In this document: positions 1-11,897 of the stretch, piece after piece
Position numbering within the stretch: position 1 is the first letter of the stretch
How the letters are laid out: each line of letters begins with the position of its first letter
DNA from: Acanthochlamys bracteata
Taxonomy: Eukaryota > Streptophyta > Magnoliopsida > Pandanales > Velloziaceae
DNA: 64,000 bases
Reading direction: 5' to 3'
NCBI GenBank assembly: GCA_019914995.1
Contig: CM034126.1
Span: 10,359,001 to 10,423,000, forward strand
Translations under genes and position numbers: made by a program
Notes under the pieces: generated by a model
The model's input: only the letters and a program-made list of their open reading frames with translations
Told to the model about the DNA's origin: nothing
Database searches by the model: none

Positions 1-1208
1 ATAAATCATTGCGCAAATCAATTGAACAACCGGTTCTCTCTTTAAATTGTGAAAAATTATTGAGTGCTGTCATACATTGACAATGTATCATCAGTGTAGG
101 ATGCCCAAATTAAAAAGAAGATGTTACCTTTATTATCTACATATTCTCATACTCAAGCTGTACTGTGATCATGTAAGTAACCTGATGAAAGAAGGCTCTA
201 CATGTTATAATCCCCGGCTTCAATCATCATAACATCCAAAAAGGACTTCCATTGGTTTATACCTGTCATTTGTTGTTTCACATATAAGTTAGTATCAAAG
301 CCACAAATAGAACAAAATTGTTTCTAGAGGGGAAAAGAAATCGTGTAGTGCCATACTAAAGAATCATTTGGAAATATCTAGATGCATGAAATGTGACATT
401 CAATAATGACTAACAAATGTTTGTTGTCTGTGTAATTAGTGGTATATAATATGTGCTATAATTGATTGATTTTGACATTAGAACAGCGTAGAAAGCACAT
501 AGGCATGACTTCGTATGTGAGAGATATCTTGTATCCTTTCATTGCCTCACCAGATTCCTTTTCTTATTTTTAAGCTAAAGACCGACCTTTCTTTAATTCA
601 AATTTCAAATATTGTCATCACATAAAGAAAAGAGAACAGCCTAAATTATCCTATGCACTTAGGTCATGCGGCCTTACCATGAGTAGAAGCTTGAACCTTT
701 CTCCAACAGACTCGATTTGAAAGATAAGTACTTTCATAAATACTTCTGATCTATGCATTCAGAAGCTGAAATGTACAAGCAAGTCAACGCTCTTCAATGT
801 TCCTTTAGTTATAGATGCAATGCCCAGGCTATTGGCAAGAAAAATTCAAGTCTCCACCTTTCATCAACTAGCAAATTGAGTCACTGCACGGTATATTGGA
901 ACCAGAATCTCTTTTAGGCTGTAAGCTAATGAATCAACTTAACAGAGAAAAGAATTAAGATATAACCAATTGCAGATGAGACAGTAAAATCATCCAAAAA
1001 CGCACAGGTGAAACAACATACACATTTTAGTAGAACAAATAGGTGGCAAAAACTTAGTTCTCTTCCTTCCTAATATAGACCTACTTCAGATCGATGGTTT
1101 CCAGGGCTCTTTTATGTACCAAAGGTGTAGAACAGGGGTGGAGCTACATTGAACCAATGGGTGCCAAAAGCACCCCATAAAACAGCCGAGATGCCCTTCT
1201 ATGTATAA
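1..1208. other. Intergenic, no gene recognised
   Basis: No open frame here looks like a gene. The only structured part is near 1132, where CAGGGGTGGAGCTA followed by a stretch ending in GCACCCC resembles the outer end of some plant hAT elements. It could be the left end of the decayed hAT element whose coding remnant starts near 2382, but no matching right end was found. Confidence 0.4.
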
Positions 1209-1723
1209 TGTCACAGGCCTAGATTTTTACCTTGGCTTGTGGGGAACTTAGTCACATCCTCTTGTGGCTAAGTCAGTCTTTTACCCAAAAAAGCTATCAA
1301 AGATAGCTAAGGAAACTTGAATGGTTTTGAGGAAAAGAAGAAAAGTAAGGAACACTAGAAGAGAGAGCTTTTTGGAAGGAAAGCTTTCTATTAATTGACT
1401 TGTTATAATTCTTGCTTGATAATCCAAATGGGAGGCCTTGCCCTCCTATTTATAGCCCTCAATCTCCTCAATGGACGGTGGAGACTGATTTGATCGGACG
1501 GTGGAGAATACATGGTTTGGAAAATTTTTATATAATTTTTCTTATAAAAATCTCCAACTTTCTAGAGTATTCTCTAACATACTCTAAATTTTATGCCAAC
1601 TATCGTATATCTAGAGTATTCTACCTTACTCTAGACTTGGCTAATGTACAAAGTATTTTACCTAGGTAAAATACTTTTTACCAAGGTAATTTGGATAGAA
1701 AGAAAAGCCAAAACAGCCATACA
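1209..1723 (-). repeat. Candidate solo LTR, reverse orientation
   Basis: The segment begins TG (1209) and ends CA, and has the same four bases, ATAA, on both sides (1205-1208 and 1724-1727). Read on the minus strand it has a TATA box (TATAAATA, 1454-1447) followed by a leader-like stretch, as in an LTR promoter. A four-base duplication is short for Copia or Gypsy, and no internal element sequence is present, so this is an inference. It may have inserted into the left flank of the hAT element. Confidence 0.38.
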
Positions 1724-1727
1724 ATAA

Positions 1728-2381
1728 TTTAGTATGCTGAAATCCCCTTCAAATTAAAACCACGACCAACTTAATGCTTATTTTTCTTATTTTCTAAACT
1801 CTTCACAGCTTCTCTCTTTACTTTCACATTCCAATTCTAATTCTGTCTGTTCTTTTCACGGTAATTAAGCAACTTAGATGATGTGATGGCTTCTATAGTT
1901 TCTGAAAAACTGCTTAGGTATTTGTAATATAAAAATTAAATAAGATACTAGTTTTCAATCAACTTTTTGTCTATGGTAAACCAAAGGCTTATAAAGTTAA
2001 GACACTGCGATATTCTGCAAGTAATCTACAGATGTCTTCAATATGAAAAATGTAGCAATCTAAATTCATCTTAGTCGTTCTTCTCTAATTTGTAAGTTTC
2101 TTGTTCAATATAACTACTATATTTTAATTTATAGTACTTGAAATTTGTTTTTGTTATTCTTTCTACTGTTTCACAATTATTTATTACTTTATGATCTTCC
2201 TATTTATTTTTTCGGTCATATTTTGCACACAAATCAAAATTGACAAATCATATTTTAAATAGATTATGAATAAATTTCTTAAAAGAAACTCTATAAATGA
2301 AGAACCTTAGCATGCCACACAATAAATTTCTTCGGTTCGCAACATTTCCCTTGCCTAGAAGCAAAAAAGTATTGAATTAAG
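1728..2381. other. AT-rich non-coding stretch before hAT remnant
   Basis: Nothing gene-like was seen. If 1132 is the left end of the hAT element, this would be its untranslated leader or first intron. Confidence 0.35.
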
Positions 2382-4262
2382 ATTAACTTGGACGATCTAC
2401 CGACTAATCCTGAATTTCCTCCTAAATTTCAGAATATCATTAAAATGATAAAAAATACTACTGTACATAGAGCATATTTGTAGAAGGGCCCATGCCAACC
2501 TCGTGATCACAACTTTCCTCATAAAATAATTGGAAAAGTGCCGAGACATTTTTGTCTATCTTAATATAATGAGTTCAGAAATTGGTTGGAGTATAGCATA
2601 AAAAACAATGCTGTATGTTGTTTGAATTGTTATTTCTTTCTAAGTCTGAGTGTGGAAAGAAAAAAGGTGCTAATATTTTTGTCAACCAAGATTTTGTTCT
2701 TAGCCAAAAGGAATGAATTAGAGAAGTAGGTTGGACGTCCAAATAGTGCTCACAATATAGCATGGAACAAAAATGTCGGGAATTAATGATTAGAGCCAGT
2801 CTATTAGAGATGTTGTTTCAAAGTAGTATAATCAAGCACGCTATCTTCTATAGGATTCGCCTAACTGCATCTGTTGATTGTATTAGATTTACCTTACGGA
2901 TAGGACTACCCTTCCGCAGTCATGATGAATCTGAAAGTTGTAGTAATCAAGATATTTTTCATGAACTTCTCAAATTTCATACTTATCATAACAAAGAGAT
3001 GACAAAAACTATTTTAGAAAATGCTTCACAAAATAATCAATTTGACTTCTTAAGTTATTCAAAAAGATATTGTCAATTATTGCCACCTAAACCACTAATG
3101 CAATTATCTCTGAGCTTGGTGAAGAATTATTTGCTATTCTTGTTGATGAGCCACAGGATGTTTTTGGGAAGAAACAGATGATCATGGCTATTAAGTTTTT
3201 TCAATAATCATAGAGTTATTGTTAAGCGATTTTTGTGAATAGTACATGTTACTACTTTGTCATTCAAAGGAGCAATGGAATCATTACTTTCCAAACTTGG
3301 GTTGACTATTTTCAAATTTGTAATCAAGGTTATGATGGTTCAAGCAATATGTAGGTGAATTAACATCCTTAAAAGATTGATTCTGATAGAAAACCCATGT
3401 GCTCTTTATTTCCACTGTGTTGCCCACCACCCTCAGCTCACACTTTTTGCTGTTCAGAAAGTCATGTTCATGTCGCACTTATTTTTGAGATGGTTACAAC
3501 TACATTGACTGTTGTCGGAGGATCTTGCAAATGACTCCATAAACTTCGAGAAAATAGCTTTGCCAAAGTGAGAGAGGCATTTGAAAGGTGTGAAATTCAA
3601 AGTGGGTGAAGTTTAAATCAAGAAACTCACCTCAGAAGGCCAGGCTACACTTGCTGGGATCACATTTTGGCATATTAGTGAATACAATTAATATATTTTT
3701 GAATTGTATAATGGAGGATGATGTGACTTCAGAATAAAGAGCCAAAAGCTTGTGGTTTTTTGAAATTTATTCCAAATATGATTTTGGGATCGTTAATGAG
3801 CTCTAAATACTTCTTCATGGAAAAGTTCAAGATATTCTAAATGTAATGACAGAGGTTAAGATTGAAAAGAAGTGGCAACAATTAGTCAAAGATGAAGGAT
3901 AGGAAGATTTATTTAAAGAAGTGTCCTCACTTAGCAGCGAGTATGAAGTTGAAATTCCCAAGATGAATGAAGCATATTTCTTCAGAGGTAGATCTTGTCA
4001 AAGCCAGCAGGTTACAAACTTGCATCAAAATATAATTGACTTATTTTATGGAACTTCGCATGTCTATAATTGGTTTGTTTCTTAGCATGGATTGCTTGAA
4101 CCCTGATAATGGTTTTTCACTGTTTAATAAACAAAAGTTGATTTAATTTGCTAAATTTTATCCGTGAGCGTTTTCTCTACTGATCTTGTAAGTCTTGACA
4201 ATCAACTTGATATCTATATAATTAATATGCAGTGCAGAGATGGTTTTGAAGACTTTCTGACA
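2382..4262 (+). pseudogene. Decayed hAT-type transposase (TTF zinc finger / DUF4371 / hAT C-terminal)
   Basis: Fragments in all three plus frames line up in order with plant zinc-finger MYM-type 1-like (DUF4371) hAT proteins. The N-terminal part (NLDDLPTNPEF) starts near 2382. A TTF-type finger region with NWLEYSI and a Cys-x2-Cys pair lies near 2550-2640. The best-kept block, 2762-3180, contains RLTASVDCIRF, HDESESCSNQ and LLKFHTYHN. NQGYDGSSNM and CKxxHKLRE follow near 3325-3550, then the hAT dimerisation part (CLNPDNGFSLFNKQKLI, then LDNQLDIYI) near 4095-4255. A working copy is about 700-800 residues in one frame. Here the reading frame changes several times and is crossed by many stops, for example just after 3180, so it cannot make transposase. 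The C-terminal end after about 4262 is not recognisable. Confidence 0.8.
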
Positions 4263-5089
4263 TAGTAATTTCTACAAACAATGGAATAAAGTGACTAGAA
4301 AAAAGATTATAATGTTCTTTAAGCACTAAAGAGCTATAAAGGGTTGAGCATTTGTCTTTGACTATCATGAAAAGTCAAGATTGGTATATTACTTGATGGC
4401 ATAATACTTAATTTTTATTTACATACATCATTCTCGTATGTGTTCTTCACCTCAAATAAAACTGGAATTACCTTAGTGACGGAGAATGGTCATGCTTCAT
4501 CTCACGTGTTCTCAATGTCATAAACAAACCCTGCACCCAAAACTAGTGATGTTCTATTACGCTATAAAGGTAAAAACTGGAGGATCAAATCTAATAAACA
4601 TGCGAGTATTAGATGCAAACCAAGGAAAGACTCTTTACATAGAGACAGTATATTTAAAGGATAACTTATTTTACTATTTATCAGTCATGCTGAATGATGC
4701 TTACCAAAATGAGCTTACAGAACCCATTTTAGTTCCATTATGAGACTATGGGTTTCAAGCTAAAATGATCTATGTAGGAGAACTTTGCTGCAAGTGGCAA
4801 CTAAGAAGTATATACACATGTCTACTGACAAATCAGCACTAAGACTATGTTTCGTTATGATAAGCATGAAGAAGAATACAACTTGTCCTAACTCGAAAAA
4901 CACTATAAACACTATCCTTGTAACTGTAAAGTCTAAGAAGGTGGAAAGTATAATCTCTAATTCATGCATAAAAATTGCAGTAGCAATTTTGACATACTAA
5001 TAGCAGCTATGCAAGCAATGAATCTAGTTACAATGTTCATGCAGGCAAGTATATGTATCATTTATAATCTACTCAATAGATGCATGTAT
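4263..5089. other. Intergenic, no gene recognised
   Basis: Open frames at 4486-4743 and 4785-5000 show no family motif and lack coding character. The stretch probably holds the lost right end of the hAT remnant and the 3' untranslated region of the minus-strand P450 gene. Confidence 0.4.
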
Positions 5090-5200
5090 TTAGTATTTGC
5101 ATAACAAAGTCTCTTCAGGAAGCCCCTTCACAAAAATTGTTACATTTAGCATGCTATCAGCTTATGTAAATAAAGATCAACAGACTTGAGGAGCCATAAA

Positions 5201-8200
5201 CTAGCTTACATTGGTTGTATGAATAGTTGCTCCTGTAGTCATGCCTATTTTCTGATTATCAACCAGTTTGAAGTTGAAATTCTGCAGGAATACAGCAAGT
5301 GATACAATAGCTTCCAGCATAGCAAATTGGTCACCTACACATTTCCTTGGCCCTCCACTAAACGGTATAAACCTGTCAAAAAGGATCCACATAACAACAT
5401 TCAGAGGTTGAATGAAGATTTAATCTCTCATACTTAAAGATAACTGGAAGACCTTCTAGAAAAAAATAACAACAGATCTGAAAGCGCAATGACGATGATT
5501 ATAACCACATTATAGGACTGTAGGAAAGCAACAAAGAATTCTTGTCCTGTTGTGGTTTTAAGGCTGAAAAATATGCTTGGAAGCAAGTAAAAAAAACGCA
5601 TGCATGAAAGCTGTCCAGTATAAATGAAAAATATAAACAAGTGAGAAGTAGAAAACATACCTGAAGTCAGTGTTGGTCTCATTTGGTAAAGCCCCTTCCA
5701 AGTCAAATCTTTCTGGTATAAACTCTTCGGCTCTGTCCCACACCTTTCAAGAATAAACGCAATGTATATTTCGCAAAATTAGAGGAGCAGTAATGCAATT
5801 GGTAAAGAGTAAAACCTGGAATTCTGTCTAAATAGTTAATATCAGCATTCTATGCTTGAAGGAAACTGTTAATATAGTTGTTTAAAAGAAAAAGTGCTAG
5901 TTAACAACATATGTTCAACATGTAGAAAAATGTTGCCATGTGATATGGCCAAAATCTGCTCAGATTGAGCATTTAACTGTTATCAAGAACTAAACTCCAA
6001 TTTGTTCTAAATTCTATAAATGTTTTCTCACAAGTCAAACCAACAGCCTCTAAAAAGTGTCCGTCTATGCATGATTTTGCACTGACAAAGTACACTAGTT
6101 CTTGCCAATGCTACTGATGTAATATGCTCCAGACTGTACCATTGGCTGCAAAATACAAACTTATCAACATAAAGCTTCTACATTCTTAGAAGACATTCTT
6201 AAATTTTCTATAAAGCCAGCTTTTGGATGCTATGCAAGTATGTAATTAACAACCATATGCGCATATGTCCAAAACCAAAAGCTATTGCATAGCTTCTCCT
6301 GCTGAAGCTCACATTCGAAAATTAGTCTGATATTAGGACCGATAATAGTTATAACTAAATCTATCAGTGGTGGAAGTATTACCACTAAAATCAAAGCCAT
6401 AATTCATTGTTTAAGAATCAGAGAATCAAACTCTACAATGCTATATTCAATGACAATGATGATCGCAGTAAATGATAAATGAACAGACAAAAAACAATGG
6501 AAAGATAATAAAAAGTAGGGAAGCATAATACCTGAGGCGAATGATGTATATTGTATACTGATATCATGATGTCTTGTCCAGCATTAACCTTGTAGTTTCC
6601 AGGAAGCTTATCCGCGACTTGAGCCCTCCTTATTAGCACCTAGATAAGACCCTAGTACACGTTAACACTAACAAGTAACAAAAATTAGTATAATCTTCAA
6701 GAGGAACGTAATTAACTTACTGGAGGGTGTGGATAAAGCCGCATTGACTCATAAATGCAACGGGTCAAGTACTTCAACTCCTTTATATGTTCATATCTAG
6801 GAAGCCTTCCTCCCAAAACATTGTCAACTTCTTCTTGCACCCTCACGAGGGTATCTTTATTCTTCAGTAAGTGAAAATTTCTTAGCAGATGCAACATATA
6901 AAGGTTTTGCATGTTCAAAGTTCTTTGACAAACCAAAGTATAAATTCCTCTAACAATACCTTGCTTAGAAGATAAAGCGTCCATGTGAGCACGGAACCAG
7001 TTGTCTCGTGTCCAGCAACCAACATCGATAGAAGATCATCTCGCAATTGTACGCTACTGACCTGAAACATTCAGAAATACCTTCATTAGAGATTTAGTTC
7101 TGATATATATTTTTGCAGCCCGTCTTGCATTGAAATACATGCGATTGCAGTATAAAATAGTGCGGATCCATTAATATCTATTTTACTTTCCACCTCCCAC
7201 TTCATCAGCTTTTTGCAACCTATTTTAGCAGAAGAAAATCCATTTTCTAAATTGCATAAAAGTGAGTTCTGTTAAATGTGGACTTGGTGTGTTAATTCCA
7301 TACTTTTATCTTCCAGATTTCAACACAATAAAGTTGAATACCTCTTCCCGGCTGGCTAGTAGGAAGCGAAGAATGCTCGGATCTGTCTCATTTACATATT
7401 CTTCTCCGTCAATCTTTTCACCTTCAGATTCTACAATGTCTTTACACTTCGCAATAAGGTCTTCAACAGTCTTCCTAATTATAGTAACTGCTCTTTCTGC
7501 TCTGATTTGCCTGGGGATTATCTTGCGCAGAAAATCTATCTACTTGCATGAAAACAAATTGCCATCAGATATTATAAAAAAAATAAAAATTGAAATGGAA
7601 TATCATGAAAATGGAAAAGGAACCAAAAACTTAAATGCAATTGAGCACCTAGTTAGGTACATAATGACAGACGCAAATCATATGGAAAAGATTAAGAGAG
7701 AAGCATAACAAAATACGAGTCGTGAGATCTAAACATCACTTTAAAATGTAGTTGGCAACTACATAGACGTGCAATAAGATTGACGAGATAACTGTTGGCA
7801 TTACTAACAGGATGTTTGCCATGGGGACTTCCCAAAGGGTTAATTTATATCCGTGAAGTAGTTTTATGACTACTTCATCACCATAACTTTGATTCACCAG
7901 CCACCGGCAGACACTACTGATGCTAAGCGATGTCAAAGTGGCATCAAAACTAAAGCTGAGATGGCAAATGCTATCAGATGTTCAAAGTGGATGAGGTCAT
8001 AAATATAACCCTTTTGCAACAGGAAGAAAGAACTAGTTGAGATCTTTAATCTTTACAAGTATAGCTTTATCACTTGGATAGCAAAAAGCGAGTGTAAATA
8101 AAATTTCTACAGCTTGTATTAAGAGATCCTAGATGATACAAGAACATGTGCAAACAAGAACATGTGGGCCAGTCAAATGCCTAAAAAAAGGAACCAAGTG

Positions 8201-10044
8201 CAAAAAGCGAGTGTACATAAAATTTTCTACAGCTTGTATTAAGAGATCCTAGATGATACATTCTTGCATTTGAGAACTTACTATAACAATGTGCAAACAA
8301 GAACATGTGGGCCAGTCAAATGCCTAAAAAAAGGAACCAAGTGTAAGGCTGCATATACTCTAGCCATTTTGAGCTCTATTTTACATATAATAAAAGTAGA
8401 AAACATGACAAAACCGATGCTTCATGTAAAAGTTGCAAATCAGGCAAGTACTTAAGAACATAAAATAACTTGCATTTGTGTAGAAAGATATACTGATGAT
8501 GTCATGCCTCGTAGCATCCAAGAAGGAAAATGTCTTTGAAGGGAATTAGTGAGAATTTAACTCTCTGCTGTGACTAATGGGTAGAAAACAAGCTACTAAA
8601 GTGTAATACAAGCAGCGGATGTCAAAAGTTTTTTATTGTACTTCGGCAGAACAAGAAAGACCAGACAATCTAACAGGTGAACAAAGTACATATCAAGTGT
8701 TTTATTGCAAAACATGGAAAGAGAAAGATGCAAGAAGCATAATTCTCATGGTGCTCCCACCAACGCGTGTCTTAAACCACGAACAAATAAAAACAAGTAA
8801 AAACGAAATAGCTGCTGGGGCTACCTGCCAATATGGTAAGATATCAGTTGAACGGAGCTCTGTCTCCTTTAGGGCAGTGTAAACTGCATCAATTACTGGA
8901 CTATCAGATGTAAGTGAGTCAAAATTGTAATTGAACAAAGAGAGGCCTATAACATCCAAAGTTAACTGAGAAAACTTCTCCTCCATGTTGACTGGAGCAC
9001 CTCTTGCAACAACTGGGTTAAGTTTCTCCACCAACCTCTGAGCACATTGGCAGAAAACTGTATCAACCATAACAGAAAGAAATCTTTTATGAAGTGATGG
9101 AACCACAGCTCTGCGCCTGACCTACAATCCATAAACAATGCTTTCAAATGATAATATATAGGGTCTAGACATTTAAAAGGTGAAACGGTGCCAAACATAG
9201 ATGCGGAATTGGTTGAGCAAACAAGAAAGTGATCAAACAATGTAAAATTGGAAATATTATATATAGATGACAAACATAAAGTAAACCAAAATTTAAAAAG
9301 CAAGAGCTCTGCTTTTAAATCGTTTGACGAGGCCCATTACAATTTCTACAAAACAAAATACTACTGTGAGATTACGTTGAGCCAAGTTTGCTGCATCTGA
9401 TGAAGTTAAATTTATAGACATCATAAAATTGATTGCAAAATCTAAACCACTGAGCAACTAATATTACATCTTCATACAAATAGGAGAATGAGAGAGCACC
9501 AGAGACATACCGTCCAGAGAGCGCCCTCGGCAGTTGCGAATCCAGACCCAAACAAAAACTCTGAAACCTCCGATACAAGCCCTTTAGCATACATTCCATA
9601 ATTCTTCAATACATGCTTAGCAACAGCTGGGTCACTAACAACAACAAAATCACGGGGCCCGGCAGCAAGCCGGTATACAGGGCCGCATTCAGTCATCCAC
9701 TTGAAGAGGGGAAGAAATAGAGCGCCACCTAAGAGATCCGAGACATCTTCCAGCTTAGCATTAGCAATTGGAATGTTGGAATCATCGTTGCGAGGAGATA
9801 GTGAGCGAGCAAGAGCGGTTAGCCAGTTCGGGCTTACCCATGATCCTCCAACTCCGCTTCCTTCTCCATTTTTTTCACTGTTGATGTTGTCAGAGTCTTG
9901 AACCTTTTGTTTGGTCGAAGAAATAGAAGAAGTAGAAGAGTTGTTGTTATTGAGAGAACATTTGGTAATGGTGAGAGAGCGGCGACGAGGAGAAGTAACA
10001 AAAGAGAGATGCAGGGGAGCGGACGGAGGAAGAAGGAGAGACAT
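5201..10044 (-). CDS. CYP97C1: CYP97C1-type cytochrome P450, carotenoid epsilon-ring hydroxylase
   Basis: This is a plastid P450 that hydroxylates the epsilon ring of alpha-carotene-derived carotenoids on the way to lutein. Exons on the minus strand: 10044-9511, 9121-8825, 7539-7342, 7061-6960, 6861-6721, 6639-6532, 5743-5661 and 5372-5210, all with GT-AG borders and continuous frame (542 codons). The start is ATG at 10044. The Ser-rich N-terminus fits a transit peptide. Seen in order: [22 protein letters not shown], the I-helix AGHETT (359-364), ExxR (YESMR, E415/R418), PERF, and the heme loop [10 protein letters not shown] with Cys499. Remembered Arabidopsis LUT1 (539 residues) matches throughout and better than CYP97A or CYP97B. 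The family ends TTN-GLYMK; here TTN meets a GT donor (5209-5208). The last exon may be 5125-5090 (GLPEETLLCKY), or translation may read through to the TAG at 5203-5201. Confidence 0.93.
8081..8341. repeat. Tandem duplication in P450 intron 2
   Basis: The block beginning GCAAAAAGCGAGTGTA at 8081 occurs again at 8200 and runs to GGAACCAAGTG in both copies. The first copy is about 119 bases. The second is about 142 because it has extra bases after GATGATACA. Apart from that the copies are nearly identical, so the duplication looks recent. It lies wholly inside the 1.28 kb intron between exons 2 and 3 and does not touch coding sequence. Confidence 0.9.
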
Positions 10045-11021
10045 TGCTGAGAACAAGAGAGAGAGAACAGATGCTCTCTATGTAAACTGAAAACAGTTTT
10101 GGATAGTTTGATTTTGGTTTGGTTTCAGTTGGGGAGAGTTTGGTTTTATGATAATTTTGTGGATGAGAATACGTTCATTCTGTTTGTGTGAATCACCTTC
10201 ACCTTAACATGGTGCTGATTTCTCCCTTCATTCTATTTTAATGTTCTTACTTTTTTCCCATTTGCTTTCTCATATGTTATTTTACCAAAAGTAAATCGAT
10301 TTCATTATCATTAAAAAAAAAATAATATGTTGTTTTAAGTTTGCACTCTCTAGAATTTTAACACGCCCTTTAGCAGTGAATATTTGGGTACTGGGACAAT
10401 TTACCGGAAATGAGAATACGTGAGAAGACAGGTTCTCCGCAAAGGTTTGAAAGAGATGTATGATTGATTAACTGTAGTGAAGTTACAGACCTGCACAATG
10501 TTGAAGACTTTCTACTTCGTTTCTGCATATAAAAGCTCTTCATGCACAATCATGTTTGTAATTGACTCTGGTTAGTAGGCAATTCAAGCGGTCATTAAAC
10601 AAACTCCGGTGATAAAACAACTGAAAAACTTTAACATCAACCAACAAAATTATCCGTATGGCATTATCCGTATCCAGATCAGAGACTAAAAACCTTTGCC
10701 GCACCTGACCCAGATCAGCACGTACCCTGCAATAAACCCGTAGATCCCAACACAAAAATGCAGAGAGTAAACGAGACAAAAAGACGAAATCAAAACAAAC
10801 TCTTCATTGAATTAAAACCAAAAACATACACAATAATAAATGCACAAAACTCCATTCCTTTCTTTCTCAAACTGTTTGTTTCTATTATTTTCCCAAGCGG
10901 CTAACCCCAATGTTACATCCGTATATGGTACTACTATGCTTCTCTCTCTCTCTATCTCTAGCTCTTGAATAACAAACCCAAACCAGAAGAAGCAGAAGAA
11001 GAAGAAGAAGCAACCTTCGTT
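10045..11021. promoter_or_regulatory. Divergent intergenic region between P450 and ATL gene
   Basis: These 977 bases separate two head-to-head start codons, so both promoters must lie here or overlap. No clear TATA box was seen for the P450. On the ATL side a pyrimidine-rich stretch (10938-10960, CT repeats) lies just upstream of the start codon, a common feature of plant 5' leaders. The frame at 10540-10779 is not gene-like. Confidence 0.5.
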
Positions 11022-11897
11022 ATGGATCCGATTGGTAATAGAAGAATTCTACCGTCGCCACTATCAGACGCAAGCAATTCCACTGCTGCCCTCGATGCAG
11101 CAGCAACAGCAACGAGTTTTAATACTTCGTCGGTGGCTGTGACTGCTCTCGTGCTCGTTTCTGCTCTGTTCTTCATTGGCTTCTTTGCCGTGTATGCCCG
11201 CCGGTTCTTCTCTGGAAGAAGTAACAGCTCGTACAACTACGACTACAACTTCAACTACGACGACGTCTTTATCAGGCGTCCCCGGTCATCAACAATGCGT
11301 TCTTCTTCCCAGCAGCGCAGCCACCGATTACTCCACTCGTCTGCTTCCGGTGCTCGAGGGCTAGATGCTGCTGCTATATGCTCCCTGCCTGTTATTACCT
11401 ACACGAAAGAAGGGAATTGCACACAGCAACAGCAGCAGTGGTGTGTGGTTTGCTTGAGCGAGTTCCAAGAGAATGAAAAAGTGAAGATGATTCCAGGATG
11501 CGGGCACGTTTTTCACCCACCATGTATCGATGCTTGGCTTAGTTCCCGTGGCTCGTGCCCTCTCTGTCGCTGCTCCGAGATGATGACCAAACAAGATTCA
11601 ACTATTACTCAAAGCCAACATTGCATGCAAGTCCGTATTGTTCGCGAAGAAGATAACGAGACAGACGTTGACACCGGCAGCAGCAGAGACGATGGTGGTG
11701 GAGGAGAAAGTAAAGTGTCAGTGCCGGTGCGGTTAGTGAGGAGCAGCAGCTGGAGCAGGGATTCGAGTGGCAGCACCATAGAAAACAACAGGGGAGTAAT
11801 GTTGCTGCGGCGCACCAGCAGCTTGCGAGAGTCAGAGAGAAAATACGTGTTCAGCATACGCTCAGCCACATCTTCACATACATACATGCATGTATAA
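11022..11897 (+). CDS. ATL-family RING-H2 finger protein (probable membrane E3 ubiquitin ligase)
   Basis: This is a single-exon gene for 291 residues, the usual build of plant ATL proteins. ATL members transfer ubiquitin from an E2 to targets and sit in membranes. Residues 38-59 form one hydrophobic helix followed by basic residues. The GLD signature (RGLDAAAI) is at 112-119. The RING-H2 finger spans 141-182 with perfect spacing: C141, C144, C160, H162, H165, C168, C179, C182, with the typical Trp at 172. After the finger comes a Ser-, Asp- and Arg-rich tail with VRLVRSSSW, as in several ATLs. The first ATG is at 11022; the open frame extends upstream only through a TTG, which is not a likely start. 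The region from 10965 is CT- and GAA-rich leader. The exact ATL number cannot be set without a tree. Confidence 0.92.
   Translation: MDPIGNRRILPSPLSDASNSTAALDAAATATSFNTSSVAVTALVLVSALFFIGFFAVYARRFFSGRSNSSYNYDYNFNYDDVFIRRPRSSTMRSSSQQRSHRLLHSSASGARGLDAAAICSLPVITYTKEGNCTQQQQQWCVVCLSEFQENEKVKMIPGCGHVFHPPCIDAWLSSRGSCPLCRCSEMMTKQDSTITQSQHCMQVRIVREEDNETDVDTGSSRDDGGGGESKVSVPVRLVRSSSWSRDSSGSTIENNRGVMLLRRTSSLRESERKYVFSIRSATSSHTYMHV

Noticed and set aside
4486-4743. Open frame of 85 codons after the hAT remnant
   Set aside because: It does not match the hAT C-terminus or any family I know; probably chance.
7262-7708. Plus-strand open frame of 148 codons
   Set aside because: It is antisense to P450 exon 3 (7342-7539), with no motif of its own.
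8619-8882. Plus-strand open frame of 87 codons
   Set aside because: It overlaps P450 exon 2 in antisense and intron 2.
10045-10056. Four extra N-terminal codons for the P450
   Set aside because: They depend on a TTG start; ATG at 10044 is preferred.
10965-11021. Upstream extension of the ATL gene by 19 codons
   Set aside because: It would start at TTG. The first ATG is at 11022 and the family starts close to the membrane helix.
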